Source: Erwinia persicina (GTDB lineage Bacteria; Pseudomonadota; Gammaproteobacteria; Enterobacterales; Enterobacteriaceae). From it: 64,000 bases of DNA. Positions 1 through 8,449 of the stretch are shown here, piece after piece (the first letter of the stretch is position 1; every line of letters begins with the position of its first letter). The notes beneath the pieces were generated by a model. That model searched no databases. It was given only the letters and a program-made list of their open reading frames with translations, and had not been told where the DNA came from. The stretch is taken from contig NZ_JACYMO010000009.1 of the NCBI RefSeq assembly GCF_014838825.1, positions 62,001-126,000 on the forward strand, read 5' to 3'. A program made the position numbers and the translations under genes.

Positions 1-150
1 CCCTGACTTTTCGCATTACGACCGTTGCCTGCAATAAGGCTGAAGCAATATCGGCGTTTAGGGGGGCGTATCTCTATGGGAATACTCTTAATTCATCTGG
101 ATCTGAAGTAAAGGCGGAAACTAACGGGTCTCCGCCAGCGTTCCCAGGGA
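1..150. other. Left edge, no supported gene
   Basis: No recognisable coding region lies here. One plus-strand frame is open from base 3 to about base 167, but its translation resembles no family I know and it runs into the end of the gene on the other strand. A short inverted repeat (GGCGGA at 114-119, TCCGCC at 132-137) could be part of a terminator for the minus-strand gene that ends at 151, but it has no T run. Confidence 0.4.
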
Positions 151-354
151 TTAATGCTGCGAAAACTGATGCTTGATATGCTGATAGAAGAATGAGCCTT
201 TAGACGGTGCGGCCATAAAAAAATGCCAGGTGGTCAGTGGTACATCGCGGTAGGTCCAGGTGCCCTGGTCCAGTAACTGCACTTCCAGGATTCGTTTTTC
301 GGCATCGTAACCGACAGAGTGAATCGCAGATGAGGCTACCATTTGGCGTTTCAT
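151..354 (-). CDS. KTSC domain-containing protein
   Basis: This 67-residue protein consists almost entirely of a KTSC-type domain: SSAIHSVGYD near residues 8-17, a beta-rich middle with a Y-x-DVP segment, then FFMAAPSKGSFFYQHIK near the C-terminus. KTSC domains are small and often sit beside or inside RNA-handling proteins, but their biochemical role is not settled. The start follows a purine-rich stretch (AAGGGAGGGGAT), which is a good ribosome binding site. The gene stands alone, and the plus-strand gene at 699 points away from it. Between its promoter and that gene lies a strong hairpin and possible small RNA. Confidence 0.8.
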   Translation of the reverse strand: MKRQMVASSAIHSVGYDAEKRILEVQLLDQGTWTYRDVPLTTWHFFMAAPSKGSFFYQHIKHQFSQH

Positions 355-698
355 ATCCCCTCCCTTACTGAATTGCGGTGATTAAAATTTAATCTATTTG
401 CGCAGTTTTACCTTGTCTGAAATCAAAGATAGGGAGTATTAAGCACAGAAAGATCATGGCAGGGGATGAAAGGGGAAGCGGAAGGAAAAAATAAGCCTCG
501 GGAAGTGGGAAACCCACGAACACTTCCCGAGGCCATGCAAATGCATAATTCGTTACGGGCCCACTGTACCCGTATCTGTAAACTTGTACAACATTATTTT
601 TTTGTACAGGTTTGTGCTGGGAAGAACAGGCAAAAAGAGTGACGCAGGGCGGTCTTACTTGCTAAAGTGCGGGCTACACTGACTTAGCGGAATGAGAT
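355..698. other. 344-base intergenic region with structured DNA
   Basis: This gap separates two divergent small genes. It holds a perfect 13-bp inverted repeat (495-507 with 521-533) followed on the minus strand by a T-rich run, and three copies of TGTAC at 565, 585 and 603, two of them within TGTACA palindromes 18 bp apart. Promoters for both flanking genes must also lie here. No open reading frame of note was seen. Confidence 0.6.
483..557 (-). ncRNA. Candidate small RNA or leader transcript
   Basis: On the minus strand a possible promoter (TTGTAC at 591-586, 17-bp spacer, TACAGT at 568-563) would start a transcript near 557. That transcript would end in a perfect 13-bp hairpin (533-521 with 507-495) followed by TTATTTTTT at 494-486. 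This is the shape of a Rho-independent terminator, yet no minus-strand gene begins between the promoter and the hairpin. The loop also contains GTGGG/CCCAC (505-517), which can form a competing small hairpin. It may be a roughly 75-base small RNA, or a premature terminator in a long leader of the KTSC gene. The call is inferred from sequence shape only. Confidence 0.4.
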
Positions 699-893
699 AT
701 GTCGAACGAAATTGCACACCCGTCCAACAGCCCGAAGCAGGCAGCCTTACAGCTGGTGATTGAACTGGTCCGCGCGGGGAAATTAAGCCCACTGCAGGGC
801 GATGCGGCCAATATGATCTCGATCTATGAGCAGTTTAAAACGCACTTCGAAGCGGAAAAACATAAACACGCGTCGGACTCTGCTATTTCCTGA
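699..893 (+). CDS. Small hypothetical protein
   Basis: This 64-residue polar protein has no signal peptide or membrane segment. Residues 13-50 look helical (AALQLVIELVRAGKL, then an alternating YEQFKTHFEAEK segment) and the tail is rich in H, K and S. I do not recognise the family. A weak ribosome binding site (GGAATGAG) precedes the ATG. The gene ends 57 bases before the convergent binding-protein gene, with a strong hairpin between them. The helical pattern and genuine start context favour a real gene, but no function can be assigned. Confidence 0.55.
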   Translation: MSNEIAHPSNSPKQAALQLVIELVRAGKLSPLQGDAANMISIYEQFKTHFEAEKHKHASDSAIS

Positions 894-917
894 GTCGCCT
901 TACCGGCCATCAGCACT

Positions 918-941
918 GGCTACGGGCGTCAGCCCGTAGCC
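918..941. terminator. Bidirectional hairpin between convergent genes
   Basis: GGCTACGGGC (918-927) pairs perfectly with GCCCGTAGCC (932-941) across a GTCA loop. It lies between the 64-residue gene and the stop of the second binding-protein gene. There is no long T run on either side, so termination may be partial. Confidence 0.6.
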
Positions 942-949
942 GGGCAGGA

Positions 950-2527
950 TCACCTTTTACTGATCCGGTCGAAATAGAGCAGGCTGACGCCAATACCCTG
1001 ATAGTCCCCCTGTATATTTTTACCCAGCCCTACCTGTTGCTGCCCCTGTAATGTCACCACATACGGCGAATTCTGCTGCACTTCAGTTTGCAGTTCCTGA
1101 TAGAGCACCGTCCGTTTTTTGACATCGCTTTCTGCCGCCGCAGCACGCGTTTTAGCACTCAGCTCAGGAATATTCCAGCCGACGCGCCATGCGAGCGTTT
1201 TAGGACCCCCCGCCACGTTATAGGCGAAGGTACTGGCATTGCTGTTGGCGTCCACGTAATCCGCCCCCCAGTAAATGAAAATTGACTGGAAGTGACGTCC
1301 ACGCATCTTTCCCCACAGTTCTGACTCCGCCACCGGCTCAATATCGAGCTGAATGTCGGCTTTGGCAAAGCTGGCCTGCAGCGCCTGCGCCACATCACTG
1401 TAAGGGGGTTGATTAATAATGGTCAGAGAGAAGCGGGTGCCGGGCTTAATTCCCCCCTTAGCCAGGATAGCTTTGGCCTTCGCCACATCGTAGTGGAAAG
1501 GCTGGTTAGTCAGTGCGCCGTCAAAACCGGCCGGCAGGAAGGTCTGATGCGTCTGGTACTGACCTTTTAGCAACTGCGTGGACAGGCTGTCATAATCGAC
1601 CAGCCAGCGTGCCGCCTGCCATAGTGCTGGGTTACCCAGCGCCGGTTGCTGTTTATCCTGGGTGTTGAAGCCGAGGTAGTAAATCAGGCTGGAAGGGTAA
1701 CTGGTGACGCGCACATTGCTCTGGTTTTTCAGCGTGGCAAACTGGTCCGCGCCCAGATCGTAGGCGACATCCGCATCCCCTTTTTCCAGCAGCAGCCGGC
1801 GCGAACCGGCATCGGTGACGCTTTTCAGTATCACCCGCTGCAGATGCGGGGCAGGTCGGGCATGAGGACTCTTTTCCAGTACCAGCGCCTGCTGCGGTAG
1901 GTACTTACTGATGGTAAAGGCACCACTTCCCGCTGAATGAGTACGCAGCCAGGCATTGCCATAATCCTGCTCACTGACGTGCTTTTTGACCAGCCTGCTG
2001 TCGACCGTTGACGCAACGGGTGAGGTGAGCAGACGCAGCGCCAGATCCTGACCAATGTCGGACACCCAGCGCAGTTCAAACTCAGTATCACTTAGCCGGG
2101 TGAACTGCGCGTCAATGTTTTCCGGCGTCCAGCCAAATTCCCCAAGAATGAACGCCGGCGTTTTGTTGAGCTTCACCGCTCGCGTGAGTGAGTAAATCAC
2201 ATCGTCGCTGGTGACCGGGTTGCCGCTGGCGAACGTTTGCCCGGGCCTGAGCGTGAACCGCAGACTGCGCTCCGTGCTGCCGGTTTGCCACTGGCTGGCC
2301 AGCGTCGGTGACAGGCGGCGCTCATTGCCGATCTCGGGTGACACCAGCGTCTGATAGATATTGCGCAGGCTGCTGTTGCTGACGGTTTCAAAACTCTCCG
2401 CCGGATCGAAGCTGATGATGCCATCAAGCGAGATGGCCACCACCAGCGTATCAGCAGGGGTCGCGGCCAGGGCGGCATGGCTTAACGCCAGCGTGCTGGC
2501 AAGGAGCAGGGGAATGAGGTTGCGCAT
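950..2527 (-). CDS. ABC transporter peptide-type substrate-binding protein (second copy)
   Basis: This is a periplasmic solute-binding protein of SBP family 5 (DppA/NikA/OppA type), 525 residues, with a signal peptide ending near LSHAALA. It would deliver a peptide or similar solute to the importer encoded just upstream. It is clearly a paralogue of the binding protein at 6087-7655: both begin the mature part with ATPADTLV, both carry a SFDPA motif, an LRLLLEKGDAD-like segment, and NQPPY followed by AQALQASFAK. It lies 152 bases after the last ATPase gene, behind a hairpin that overlaps its ribosome binding site. The substrate cannot be deduced. Having two receptors for one permease suggests a widened substrate range. 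Confidence 0.88.
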   Translation of the reverse strand: MRNLIPLLLASTLALSHAALAATPADTLVVAISLDGIISFDPAESFETVSNSSLRNIYQTLVSPEIGNERRLSPTLASQWQTGSTERSLRFTLRPGQTFASGNPVTSDDVIYSLTRAVKLNKTPAFILGEFGWTPENIDAQFTRLSDTEFELRWVSDIGQDLALRLLTSPVASTVDSRLVKKHVSEQDYGNAWLRTHSAGSGAFTISKYLPQQALVLEKSPHARPAPHLQRVILKSVTDAGSRRLLLEKGDADVAYDLGADQFATLKNQSNVRVTSYPSSLIYYLGFNTQDKQQPALGNPALWQAARWLVDYDSLSTQLLKGQYQTHQTFLPAGFDGALTNQPFHYDVAKAKAILAKGGIKPGTRFSLTIINQPPYSDVAQALQASFAKADIQLDIEPVAESELWGKMRGRHFQSIFIYWGADYVDANSNASTFAYNVAGGPKTLAWRVGWNIPELSAKTRAAAAESDVKKRTVLYQELQTEVQQNSPYVVTLQGQQQVGLGKNIQGDYQGIGVSLLYFDRISKR

Positions 2528-2533
2528 AAAAAA

Positions 2534-2566
2534 ATAGTCCTGAATGGGTAGGGATATCAGGACTAT
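2534..2566 (-). promoter_or_regulatory. Leader hairpin masking the ribosome binding site of the second binding protein
   Basis: On the minus strand ATAGTCCTGA (2566-2557) pairs perfectly with TCAGGACTAT (2543-2534) over a 13-base loop. The second arm contains the only Shine-Dalgarno-like AGGA and runs straight into a T tract that ends at the ATG at 2527. The element therefore resembles both an intrinsic terminator and a translational lock. The pairing is seen in the sequence; the regulatory role is inferred. Confidence 0.55.
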
Positions 2567-2617
2567 AGGCGGATAGCATGCGATCGGAAATGCCGGTTTT
2601 GACTATGGTTAGCTGAT

Positions 2618-2657
2618 AAAAACACAACCCGAAGGGGGAGCCGCAATCCGGCCCCCC
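2618..2657 (-). terminator. Probable terminator after the ABC operon core
   Basis: GGGGG-bulge-GCCG (2634-2643) pairs with CGGC-CCCCC (2649-2657) over a 5-base loop. On the minus strand a short T run follows about ten bases later at 2622-2618. It sits just after the last ATPase gene and would reduce readthrough into the second binding-protein gene. Confidence 0.45.
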
Positions 2658-2678
2658 GTAACCTGGCAGGGTGAGCGA

Positions 2679-3344
2679 TTAACCGACGATCCGCCCCTGC
2701 GCCATCTGCACGGCGCGATCGCACATATGGTCGATAACATCCGGATCGTGGCTGACCAGTACCATCGTCAGATTGTCCTGCTGCTTCAGCTGATTGAGCA
2801 GGTTGAGGATCTCCGCCTGCACTGACATATCCAGTGCGGAGGTGGGCTCATCCAGCAGCAAAATTTTCGGTTCCAGTAGTAGCGCACGAACAATGGCGAC
2901 GCGCTGACGCTGGCCGCCAGAAAGCTGATGCGGGTAACGGTCGGCCAGCGCCGGATCCAGCCCGACGTGGCGGAACCCCTGGTTGATACGGTCGTTAATA
3001 TTTTCTGTCTTGATCAGCTTTAACGGCTCTGCCAGCGTCCGGCGCAGGCGATGACGCGGATGCAGTGAGGCATAGGGGTCCTGAAATACCATCTGCACGT
3101 CACGCCTGAGCTGGCCGGTGAAGGGCTTACCTGGCCGTGCCTGATGGCCCGCCAGCTGCATCCCGCCCTGCCAGTGGGGGTTAAGACCGGCCATCACCCA
3201 CAGCAGCGATGATTTGCCGCAGCCGGAAGGGCCGACCAGGCCAAAACATTCGCCCGGGCTCACCGACAGCGTGACATCATGCACCACGGTGCGCAGATCG
3301 TAACCCTGCTTATGGGCCACGCTCAGTTGGGATAAATCAATCAT
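2679..3344 (-). CDS. ABC transporter ATP-binding subunit, DppF-like, short
   Basis: This is a cytoplasmic ATPase powering the peptide-type importer. Over 221 residues it shows Walker A GPSGCGKS near residue 39, Q-loop QDPYASLHP, signature LSGGQRQR, Walker B ILLLDEPTS and the switch SHD. Typical DppF/OppF proteins are about 320-330 residues and carry a C-terminal oligopeptide-type extension after the nucleotide-binding domain. That extension is missing here, but the frame closes cleanly, so this looks like a naturally short subunit rather than a broken one. Its start overlaps the previous ATPase gene by 8 bases, so translation is likely coupled. Confidence 0.88.
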   Translation of the reverse strand: MIDLSQLSVAHKQGYDLRTVVHDVTLSVSPGECFGLVGPSGCGKSSLLWVMAGLNPHWQGGMQLAGHQARPGKPFTGQLRRDVQMVFQDPYASLHPRHRLRRTLAEPLKLIKTENINDRINQGFRHVGLDPALADRYPHQLSGGQRQRVAIVRALLLEPKILLLDEPTSALDMSVQAEILNLLNQLKQQDNLTMVLVSHDPDVIDHMCDRAVQMAQGRIVG

Positions 3345-4206
3345 GCTTTAGCCCCCCGGCCAGCGCGTCACGATCCAGTACCGGCAGCGGCTGGCCGCGC
3401 GTCAACTTACTCGGGCGGCACGACCACAGTGTGCGGGTGTAAGGGTGCGTGGCGTGAGGAAGATCGGCGGCGGGTAATTGATCCAGCACGTCCCCCTGGT
3501 ACATCACCATCACGCGGTCGCAGTGTTCGGAAACCTGCTGCAGATCGTGGCTGATCAGCAGCAGGCCCATATCACGCTGTTCCACCAGGTTGCGGATCAG
3601 CCCCAGCACCTGATCGCGCATGGCGTGATCGAGCGCCGACGTAGGCTCATCGGCGATCAGAAAGCGGGGTTCAGCGATCAGCGCCATCGCCAGCATCACG
3701 CGCTGGCCCATCCCGCCCGAAAGCTGGTGTGGATAGCGCTTCATTTGCTCTGCGGGCTGGGGCAGGCCCACCGCCGCTAACATATCGCAAACCTTCTCTT
3801 TTATTTCAGTCCGCGAGAAGCGGCCATGCAGCCTGAGCGGCTCTGCCACCTGCCAGCCGATAGTCCGCAGCGGGTTAAGGGCATATTTCGGATCCTGCAT
3901 TACCATGCCGAGCTCGCTGCCGCGCAGCTGGCTCCATCGCCGCTCAGTCAGCGTCAGGGCATTCTCCCCGGCGATGCTTAACGTTCTGGCCTGGATCTGC
4001 AGTGACGGCGCCAGCAGCCCCATCAGTGCGCGCGCGGTCAGAGATTTACCGGAGCCGGACTCGCCGACCAGCGCCACCCGTTCGCGGCCCAGTGTAAAGC
4101 TGATATTTTTTACCAGCGCAGTGCCGTCAGCACTGCTGATCGTTAAACCATCTGCGACAATTTGTGCAGAAGAATCAGTTGCCATTTCGGGTATCCAGTC
4201 GGTCAC
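3337..4206 (-). CDS. ABC transporter ATP-binding subunit, DppD-like
   Basis: This is the second ATPase of the importer, 289 residues. It has Walker A GESGSGKS near residue 50, a Q-loop [10 protein letters not shown], signature LSGGMGQR, Walker [10 protein letters not shown] and SHD. The LSGG-M-GQR form and the HPYTRTL segment near the C-terminus are typical of the DppD/OppD branch, although the C-terminal region is shorter than usual. The gene overlaps the upstream permease by 32 bases if the first ATG is used. An alternative ATG at 4185 (MATDSS) would cut the overlap to 11 bases and is equally plausible. Confidence 0.88.
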   Translation of the reverse strand: MTDWIPEMATDSSAQIVADGLTISSADGTALVKNISFTLGRERVALVGESGSGKSLTARALMGLLAPSLQIQARTLSIAGENALTLTERRWSQLRGSELGMVMQDPKYALNPLRTIGWQVAEPLRLHGRFSRTEIKEKVCDMLAAVGLPQPAEQMKRYPHQLSGGMGQRVMLAMALIAEPRFLIADEPTSALDHAMRDQVLGLIRNLVEQRDMGLLLISHDLQQVSEHCDRVMVMYQGDVLDQLPAADLPHATHPYTRTLWSCRPSKLTRGQPLPVLDRDALAGGLKHD

Positions 4207-5035
4207 GCAGGCCGTCGCCTGTCAGGTTAAACGCCAGGCTGGCGAACAGAATAGCGCCACCGGGTACGGCGGCGACCCACCACTGGTCAAAGATGACCTT
4301 GCTACCTTCCGCGACCATCGATCCCCATTCCGCAGTGGGCGGCTGAATGCCCATACCGAGGAAGCCAAGTCCCGCAGCAGAGAGGATAATGCCACCCAGG
4401 CTCAGCGCCGCACGCACCACGGCGGTGGGCAGGCACAGTGGCAAAATATGGCCGAACATCAGGCGCAGGCCGTTGATGCCCTGCATGCGTGCGGCGGCGA
4501 GATAGTCACTGCGGCGCAGCGCCAGCGTTTCTGCACGGGCCTGGCGGGCAAAAGGAGGCCAGCTGGTCAGCGCCAGCGCCAGCGCACCGTTCATCAGGCC
4601 CGGCCCCATCATGGCCACCAGGGCCAGCGCAATCACCAGATTGGGCAGTGAGAGGAAAATATCGGTGATACGCATCAGGACGCGTTCGCTCCAGCCGCCG
4701 AGATAACCGGCGCTGATGCCAATCAGCATTCCGACCGGAATGGTCAGCACCAGGATCAGCGATACCAGCATCAGGGTCGGACGAGCGCCGTAAATCACCC
4801 GGGAGAGCAGGTCGCGGCCAAAGCCGTCGGTGCCAAGCCAGTGGCTGGCAGAGGGAGGCATCAGACGCGCCGCCATTTCCTGGGCATTGGGGTCAAACGG
4901 GGCCAGCAGTGGCGCAAACAGGGCAGCAAAGATCAGCAGACCTACCAGGCTCAGGCCCACGATCAGTGTCACATTGCGGCGGGTACGTCGCGCACGCGGT
5001 TTGACGCTTGCAGCATCAGAGAGAGATTGCGTCAT
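4175..5035 (-). CDS. ABC transporter permease, DppC-like
   Basis: This is an inner-membrane permease of the BPD transporter family, 286 residues. The first membrane segment (VTLIVGLSLVGLLIFAALFAPLLAPF) lies near residue 23, followed by the GTDGFGRDLLSRVIYGAR motif diagnostic of DppC/OppC-type subunits. The cytoplasmic EAA loop reads YLAAARMQGINGLRLMFGHILP and would contact an ATPase subunit. ATGA overlaps the stop of the DppB-like gene (5032-5035), which indicates translational coupling. The pair of permeases plus two ATPases is a complete importer core. Confidence 0.9.
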   Translation of the reverse strand: MTQSLSDAASVKPRARRTRRNVTLIVGLSLVGLLIFAALFAPLLAPFDPNAQEMAARLMPPSASHWLGTDGFGRDLLSRVIYGARPTLMLVSLILVLTIPVGMLIGISAGYLGGWSERVLMRITDIFLSLPNLVIALALVAMMGPGLMNGALALALTSWPPFARQARAETLALRRSDYLAAARMQGINGLRLMFGHILPLCLPTAVVRAALSLGGIILSAAGLGFLGMGIQPPTAEWGSMVAEGSKVIFDQWWVAAVPGGAILFASLAFNLTGDGLRDRLDTRNGN

Positions 5036-6087
5036 CGGGTTCTCGGGTCGGTCAGATAAGTTAACGCATCCGCCAGCGCATTGATGGCGATAAAACAGCC
5101 GCCGATCAGCAGGGTGGAGCCGAGGATCGCCGGGGTATCGGAGGCGAACAGCGCGGTGGTCATATAGCGCCCGACGCCGGGCCAGGCGAAGACGGTTTCC
5201 GTCAGCACCGACCCTTCCAGCAGTGTGGCGTAGGAGAGTGCCAGCACGGTAATCAGCGTTCCACGCACGTTAGGGAAGATATGCAGCAGCAGAATACGTC
5301 CGCGACTGGCCCCTTTGGCCCGTGCCAGCGTGACATACTCTTTGCTGCTCTCTTCCAGTAACGCCGCGCGCAGCAGGCGGGTAATGGTGGCCATCGACAG
5401 CAGCCCCAGCACCACAACTGGTAGCCACAGGTGTGCGATGGCATTGCGGAACATCTCACGGTCACCGGACAGCCAGCTGTCAATCAGCACCAGCCCGGTC
5501 TTCGGCTCCAGAGTGTAAATCCAGATATCATCCAGACGACCCGGTCCGGCAGACCAGTGCAGTACGGCATAAAACAGCAGCAGCCCCAGCAGCCCCAGCC
5601 AGAATACCGGCACCGAGTAGCCGAGCAGAGAGATCAGACGGGCGACGTTATCCAGTACGCTTCCCGGTTTCCATGCTGCCAGCAGCGCCAGCAGAATGCC
5701 GAATACGGCGCCGAAGATCATCGCGCAGGTGGCCAGCTCAATGGTCGCCGGGAAAGTGCGCAGCAGATCGCTGGCAACGGGCTGATTAGTGATGCTGGAG
5801 ATCCCGAGATCGCCACGTACCAGATGTTCGAGGTAGTGCCAGAACTGCACCGGCACGGGCTGATCGAGCCCGAGGCTGGCCCGGACCTGGGCATAAGTGG
5901 ATTCGCTGGCATGATCGCCAGCAATTTGCAGCACCGGATCGACCGGAGACAGATGAGACAGGGCAAAGGTGAAAACCAGCAGTCCGAGCAGTGTCACCAC
6001 CAGTGAAAGCAGGGCACTGAGTGCCCCACCGCTGCGGCGCCAGAAAAGCCGGGCAGAAGGCCCGGCGCTGTGTTCGGATACCGCCAT
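5032..6087 (-). CDS. ABC transporter permease, DppB-like
   Basis: This inner-membrane permease has 351 residues, with an N-terminal membrane segment near residues 20-45, the periplasmic loop SLGLDQPVPVQFWHYL that marks DppB/OppB-type subunits, and the EAA loop EYVTLARAKGASRGRILLLHIFPN near residues 237-260. The family's SVFAWPGVGR-type motif is present as TVFAWPGVGRYM. The start codon overlaps the stop of the first binding-protein gene (TAATG), so the operon order is binding protein, DppB, DppC, DppD, DppF, second binding protein. Confidence 0.9.
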   Translation of the reverse strand: MAVSEHSAGPSARLFWRRSGGALSALLSLVVTLLGLLVFTFALSHLSPVDPVLQIAGDHASESTYAQVRASLGLDQPVPVQFWHYLEHLVRGDLGISSITNQPVASDLLRTFPATIELATCAMIFGAVFGILLALLAAWKPGSVLDNVARLISLLGYSVPVFWLGLLGLLLFYAVLHWSAGPGRLDDIWIYTLEPKTGLVLIDSWLSGDREMFRNAIAHLWLPVVVLGLLSMATITRLLRAALLEESSKEYVTLARAKGASRGRILLLHIFPNVRGTLITVLALSYATLLEGSVLTETVFAWPGVGRYMTTALFASDTPAILGSTLLIGGCFIAINALADALTYLTDPRTR

Positions 6088-7655
6088 TACTTAGTGACCT
6101 GGCTGTAGTAGACCATATCCGGGTTGATCCCCTGCACGTACCCTTTCAGGTTATCGCGCATGGCCACCAGATTACGGGCCTGCATGCCAATGACATACGG
6201 AGAGCTCTTCTGCACTTCGCGCTGCATGTTTTCATACAGTTCGACGCGTTTCGCTTTATCGGTTTCTGCCGTCGCGGCCAGCGTCTGTTTACTCAACTGC
6301 GGAATATGCCAGTTAGAACGCCATGCCAGGGTTTTACTACCATCTTCAGGGTTGTAGGCAAAGGCGGCGGCGTTAGTGTTGGGATCAAAGTAGTCTGCCC
6401 CCCAGGCATTCAGGGTCGCTTCATACTGGTGTGCCTTCACGCGGGTCGCCACTTCGGAGCTGATACCTGGCTGTACCTCCACTTTTACCCCACCTTTAGC
6501 AAAGCTGGCCTGCAGCGCCTGGGCAATGTCGAGATAAGGCGGCTGATTGCTGACAGACAGCTTAAAGCTGACGTTGGTCAGGCCGGCTTTCTTCAGAATG
6601 GCCTTGGCTTTTTCAGGATCATAACTGTAGGGGTTGTCGTTGAGTGCGCCCAGGAAGCCCTCTGGCAGGAACGACTGATGCACCTGGAACTGGCCTTTCA
6701 GCAGATCGTTGGCGATGCCTTTGTAATCGAACAGGTAGCGCGACGCTTCCCACAGCGCGGGGTTTTTCAGCGCCGGATTGGCATCAATATTGAACTGAAT
6801 GTAGTACAGGGAGGCCATCGGCACCGCGAGGGTTTTCACGCCCGGCTTATTCTTCAGGGAGGCCATCTGGTCAGCGCCCAGATTACGGGCGATATCGGCA
6901 TCACCCTGTTCCAGCAGCAGACGGCGTGCCGCCGGCTCCGGGACGTTTTTGATCAGCACATTTTTTAATTTAGGTGCCCCGGCCGGTGAGGTCGGGTTGG
7001 CGCTGAACAGGACGACTTCATGCGGGATGTACTTGCGGATCTGATACGGGCCGCTGCCTGCGGAATTCAGGGCCAGCCATTTGTTACCCAGATCGCCTTT
7101 TTGCTCATGCGCCATGACGGTTTTTTCATCAACAATTGAAGAGACCGGGGCGGCCAGCAGGCTGAGCACGTAGGTTGGGCTGACGTCGGCACTCCAGCGG
7201 ATCTCTACGTGATTATCATCGATTTTCTTCAACTGGGCGTCGACATTCTCTTTGGTCCAGCCCAGCTGGGTAAGAATGAACGACGGGTCGAGGTTAAGCT
7301 TGACCACCCGCGACAGGGAGAAGATGACGTCCTCCGGGCGCAGCGGATTACCGGAGGCGAATTTAGCCCCTTCTTTCAGGGTGAAAGTCATGCTGCGGTT
7401 ATCGCTGCCCGGTGTCCAGCTGGTCGCCAGCGTTGGCTTCAGGTCGATCGGATTCTGCGGATCGGACTGAACAAGGCGCTGATAGAGGTTAGTAAACGCC
7501 TGTACCGAGGTCAGCTCAAAGCCGTCTGCCGGGTCAAAGCTTTTAGCATCATCGATAGACTGGGCGATCACCAGCGTATCCGCAGGCGTTGCGGCAGAAG
7601 CCGTAAAGGAGGCGGCCAGTGCCAGTGCAAGAACGGAAGGGACTGCAATTTTCAT
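6087..7655 (-). CDS. ABC transporter peptide-type substrate-binding protein (first copy)
   Basis: This is a periplasmic SBP family 5 receptor, 522 residues, the first gene of the importer operon. The signal peptide MKIAVPSVLALALAASFTASA is cleaved before ATPADTLV. The body has the family's lobes, including VEIRW, SAGSGPYQI and NQPPYLDIAQALQASF. A good ribosome binding site (CAGGAAA) precedes the ATG, and about 120 bases upstream separate it from the CPBP-protease gene on the same strand. Close similarity to the protein at 950-2527 points to duplication within the operon. Dipeptides, oligopeptides or opine-like solutes are all possible ligands. Confidence 0.9.
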   Translation of the reverse strand: MKIAVPSVLALALAASFTASAATPADTLVIAQSIDDAKSFDPADGFELTSVQAFTNLYQRLVQSDPQNPIDLKPTLATSWTPGSDNRSMTFTLKEGAKFASGNPLRPEDVIFSLSRVVKLNLDPSFILTQLGWTKENVDAQLKKIDDNHVEIRWSADVSPTYVLSLLAAPVSSIVDEKTVMAHEQKGDLGNKWLALNSAGSGPYQIRKYIPHEVVLFSANPTSPAGAPKLKNVLIKNVPEPAARRLLLEQGDADIARNLGADQMASLKNKPGVKTLAVPMASLYYIQFNIDANPALKNPALWEASRYLFDYKGIANDLLKGQFQVHQSFLPEGFLGALNDNPYSYDPEKAKAILKKAGLTNVSFKLSVSNQPPYLDIAQALQASFAKGGVKVEVQPGISSEVATRVKAHQYEATLNAWGADYFDPNTNAAAFAYNPEDGSKTLAWRSNWHIPQLSKQTLAATAETDKAKRVELYENMQREVQKSSPYVIGMQARNLVAMRDNLKGYVQGINPDMVYYSQVTK

Positions 7656-7777
7656 GACGTTTCCTGAAGTGACGTTTTTCGCGAGTGTAAGGGAACAAGC
7701 ATTAAGAACAATAGTAGATTATTCGCTATCGTTATGCTGGAAAGTTATAAGGTGAATGAAACAGTTATAAAATTGAA

Positions 7778-8449
7778 TTATGCCCCGACCGCCTGACCAC
7801 CGAAGTGGCTCCACAGAAGCGGGCTGATACTGAGCAGGTTGTTAAGCATGTGCAGGAAAATGGGCAGTTTCAGCCCCGCGGAAACCAGGCGCGCGGCGCA
7901 CAGCAGCAGGGAGAGCACCACCAGGGCAATCATCGTTTGCAGATGAGCATACTGGGTGTGCATGGCGGCAAAGATAATGGAGGTCAGTAGGGCGCAGGCC
8001 ACGCGCTGGCGGGGGGCCCACAGCAGAAATCCCTGAAGAATAAAGCCGCGAAACAGAATCTCTTCAAACACCGGTGCAAGCAGCACCACTGCCACGGTAA
8101 AGGCCAGCAGAACGGGCGTGCTGTCGCTGAGCTGTTCGCCGGTCCAGCTCTCCTGACGCAGATAGAGTGACTGACTGGCAATCACGGCCAGCAGCAGGCC
8201 GCTGAACAGCAGTATCTGGCCCGGACGCAGCCTGCCTGGCGGGATGTCGGAATAGTGCCGCAAGTATGCGCGGTAAAGTGGCAGCAGGGCGGCAAACTCC
8301 AGCAGGCAGAGGACCGGCATCAGCAACCCCTGGCTTCTTAACGCCGCAAAATGCGGGACGCTGCTGACGAGGACCGTAATGCTGTACCAGACCAGAAAGA
8401 CGCCAGCGCAAAGCAGGGTGTGATTAACCCGGTCGGTTGAGGGTGTCAT
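7778..8449 (-). CDS. CPBP family intramembrane metalloprotease
   Basis: This is a polytopic membrane protein of about 223 residues in the CPBP (Rce1-like, Abi) family of intramembrane proteases. The catalytic EExxxR motif appears as EEILFRGF, followed by FAAMH and a last HMLNN, the three conserved family motifs. About six hydrophobic segments are visible. I chose the ATG at 8449 (MTPSTDRVN) because the longer frame starting at 8524 adds a polar, low-quality N-terminus. Bacterial members are linked to bacteriocin immunity or protein maturation, but nothing here identifies a partner. Confidence 0.8.
   Translation of the reverse strand: MTPSTDRVNHTLLCAGVFLVWYSITVLVSSVPHFAALRSQGLLMPVLCLLEFAALLPLYRAYLRHYSDIPPGRLRPGQILLFSGLLLAVIASQSLYLRQESWTGEQLSDSTPVLLAFTVAVVLLAPVFEEILFRGFILQGFLLWAPRQRVACALLTSIIFAAMHTQYAHLQTMIALVVLSLLLCAARLVSAGLKLPIFLHMLNNLLSISPLLWSHFGGQAVGA

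Noticed and set aside
3-167. An open plus-strand frame at the left edge
   Set aside because: No start is visible, it resembles no family, and its end overlaps the KTSC gene; chance openness cannot be excluded.
6021-6968. A 315-codon plus-strand frame opposite the first binding-protein gene
   Set aside because: It is antisense to a well supported gene, with no start signal and no recognisable domain.
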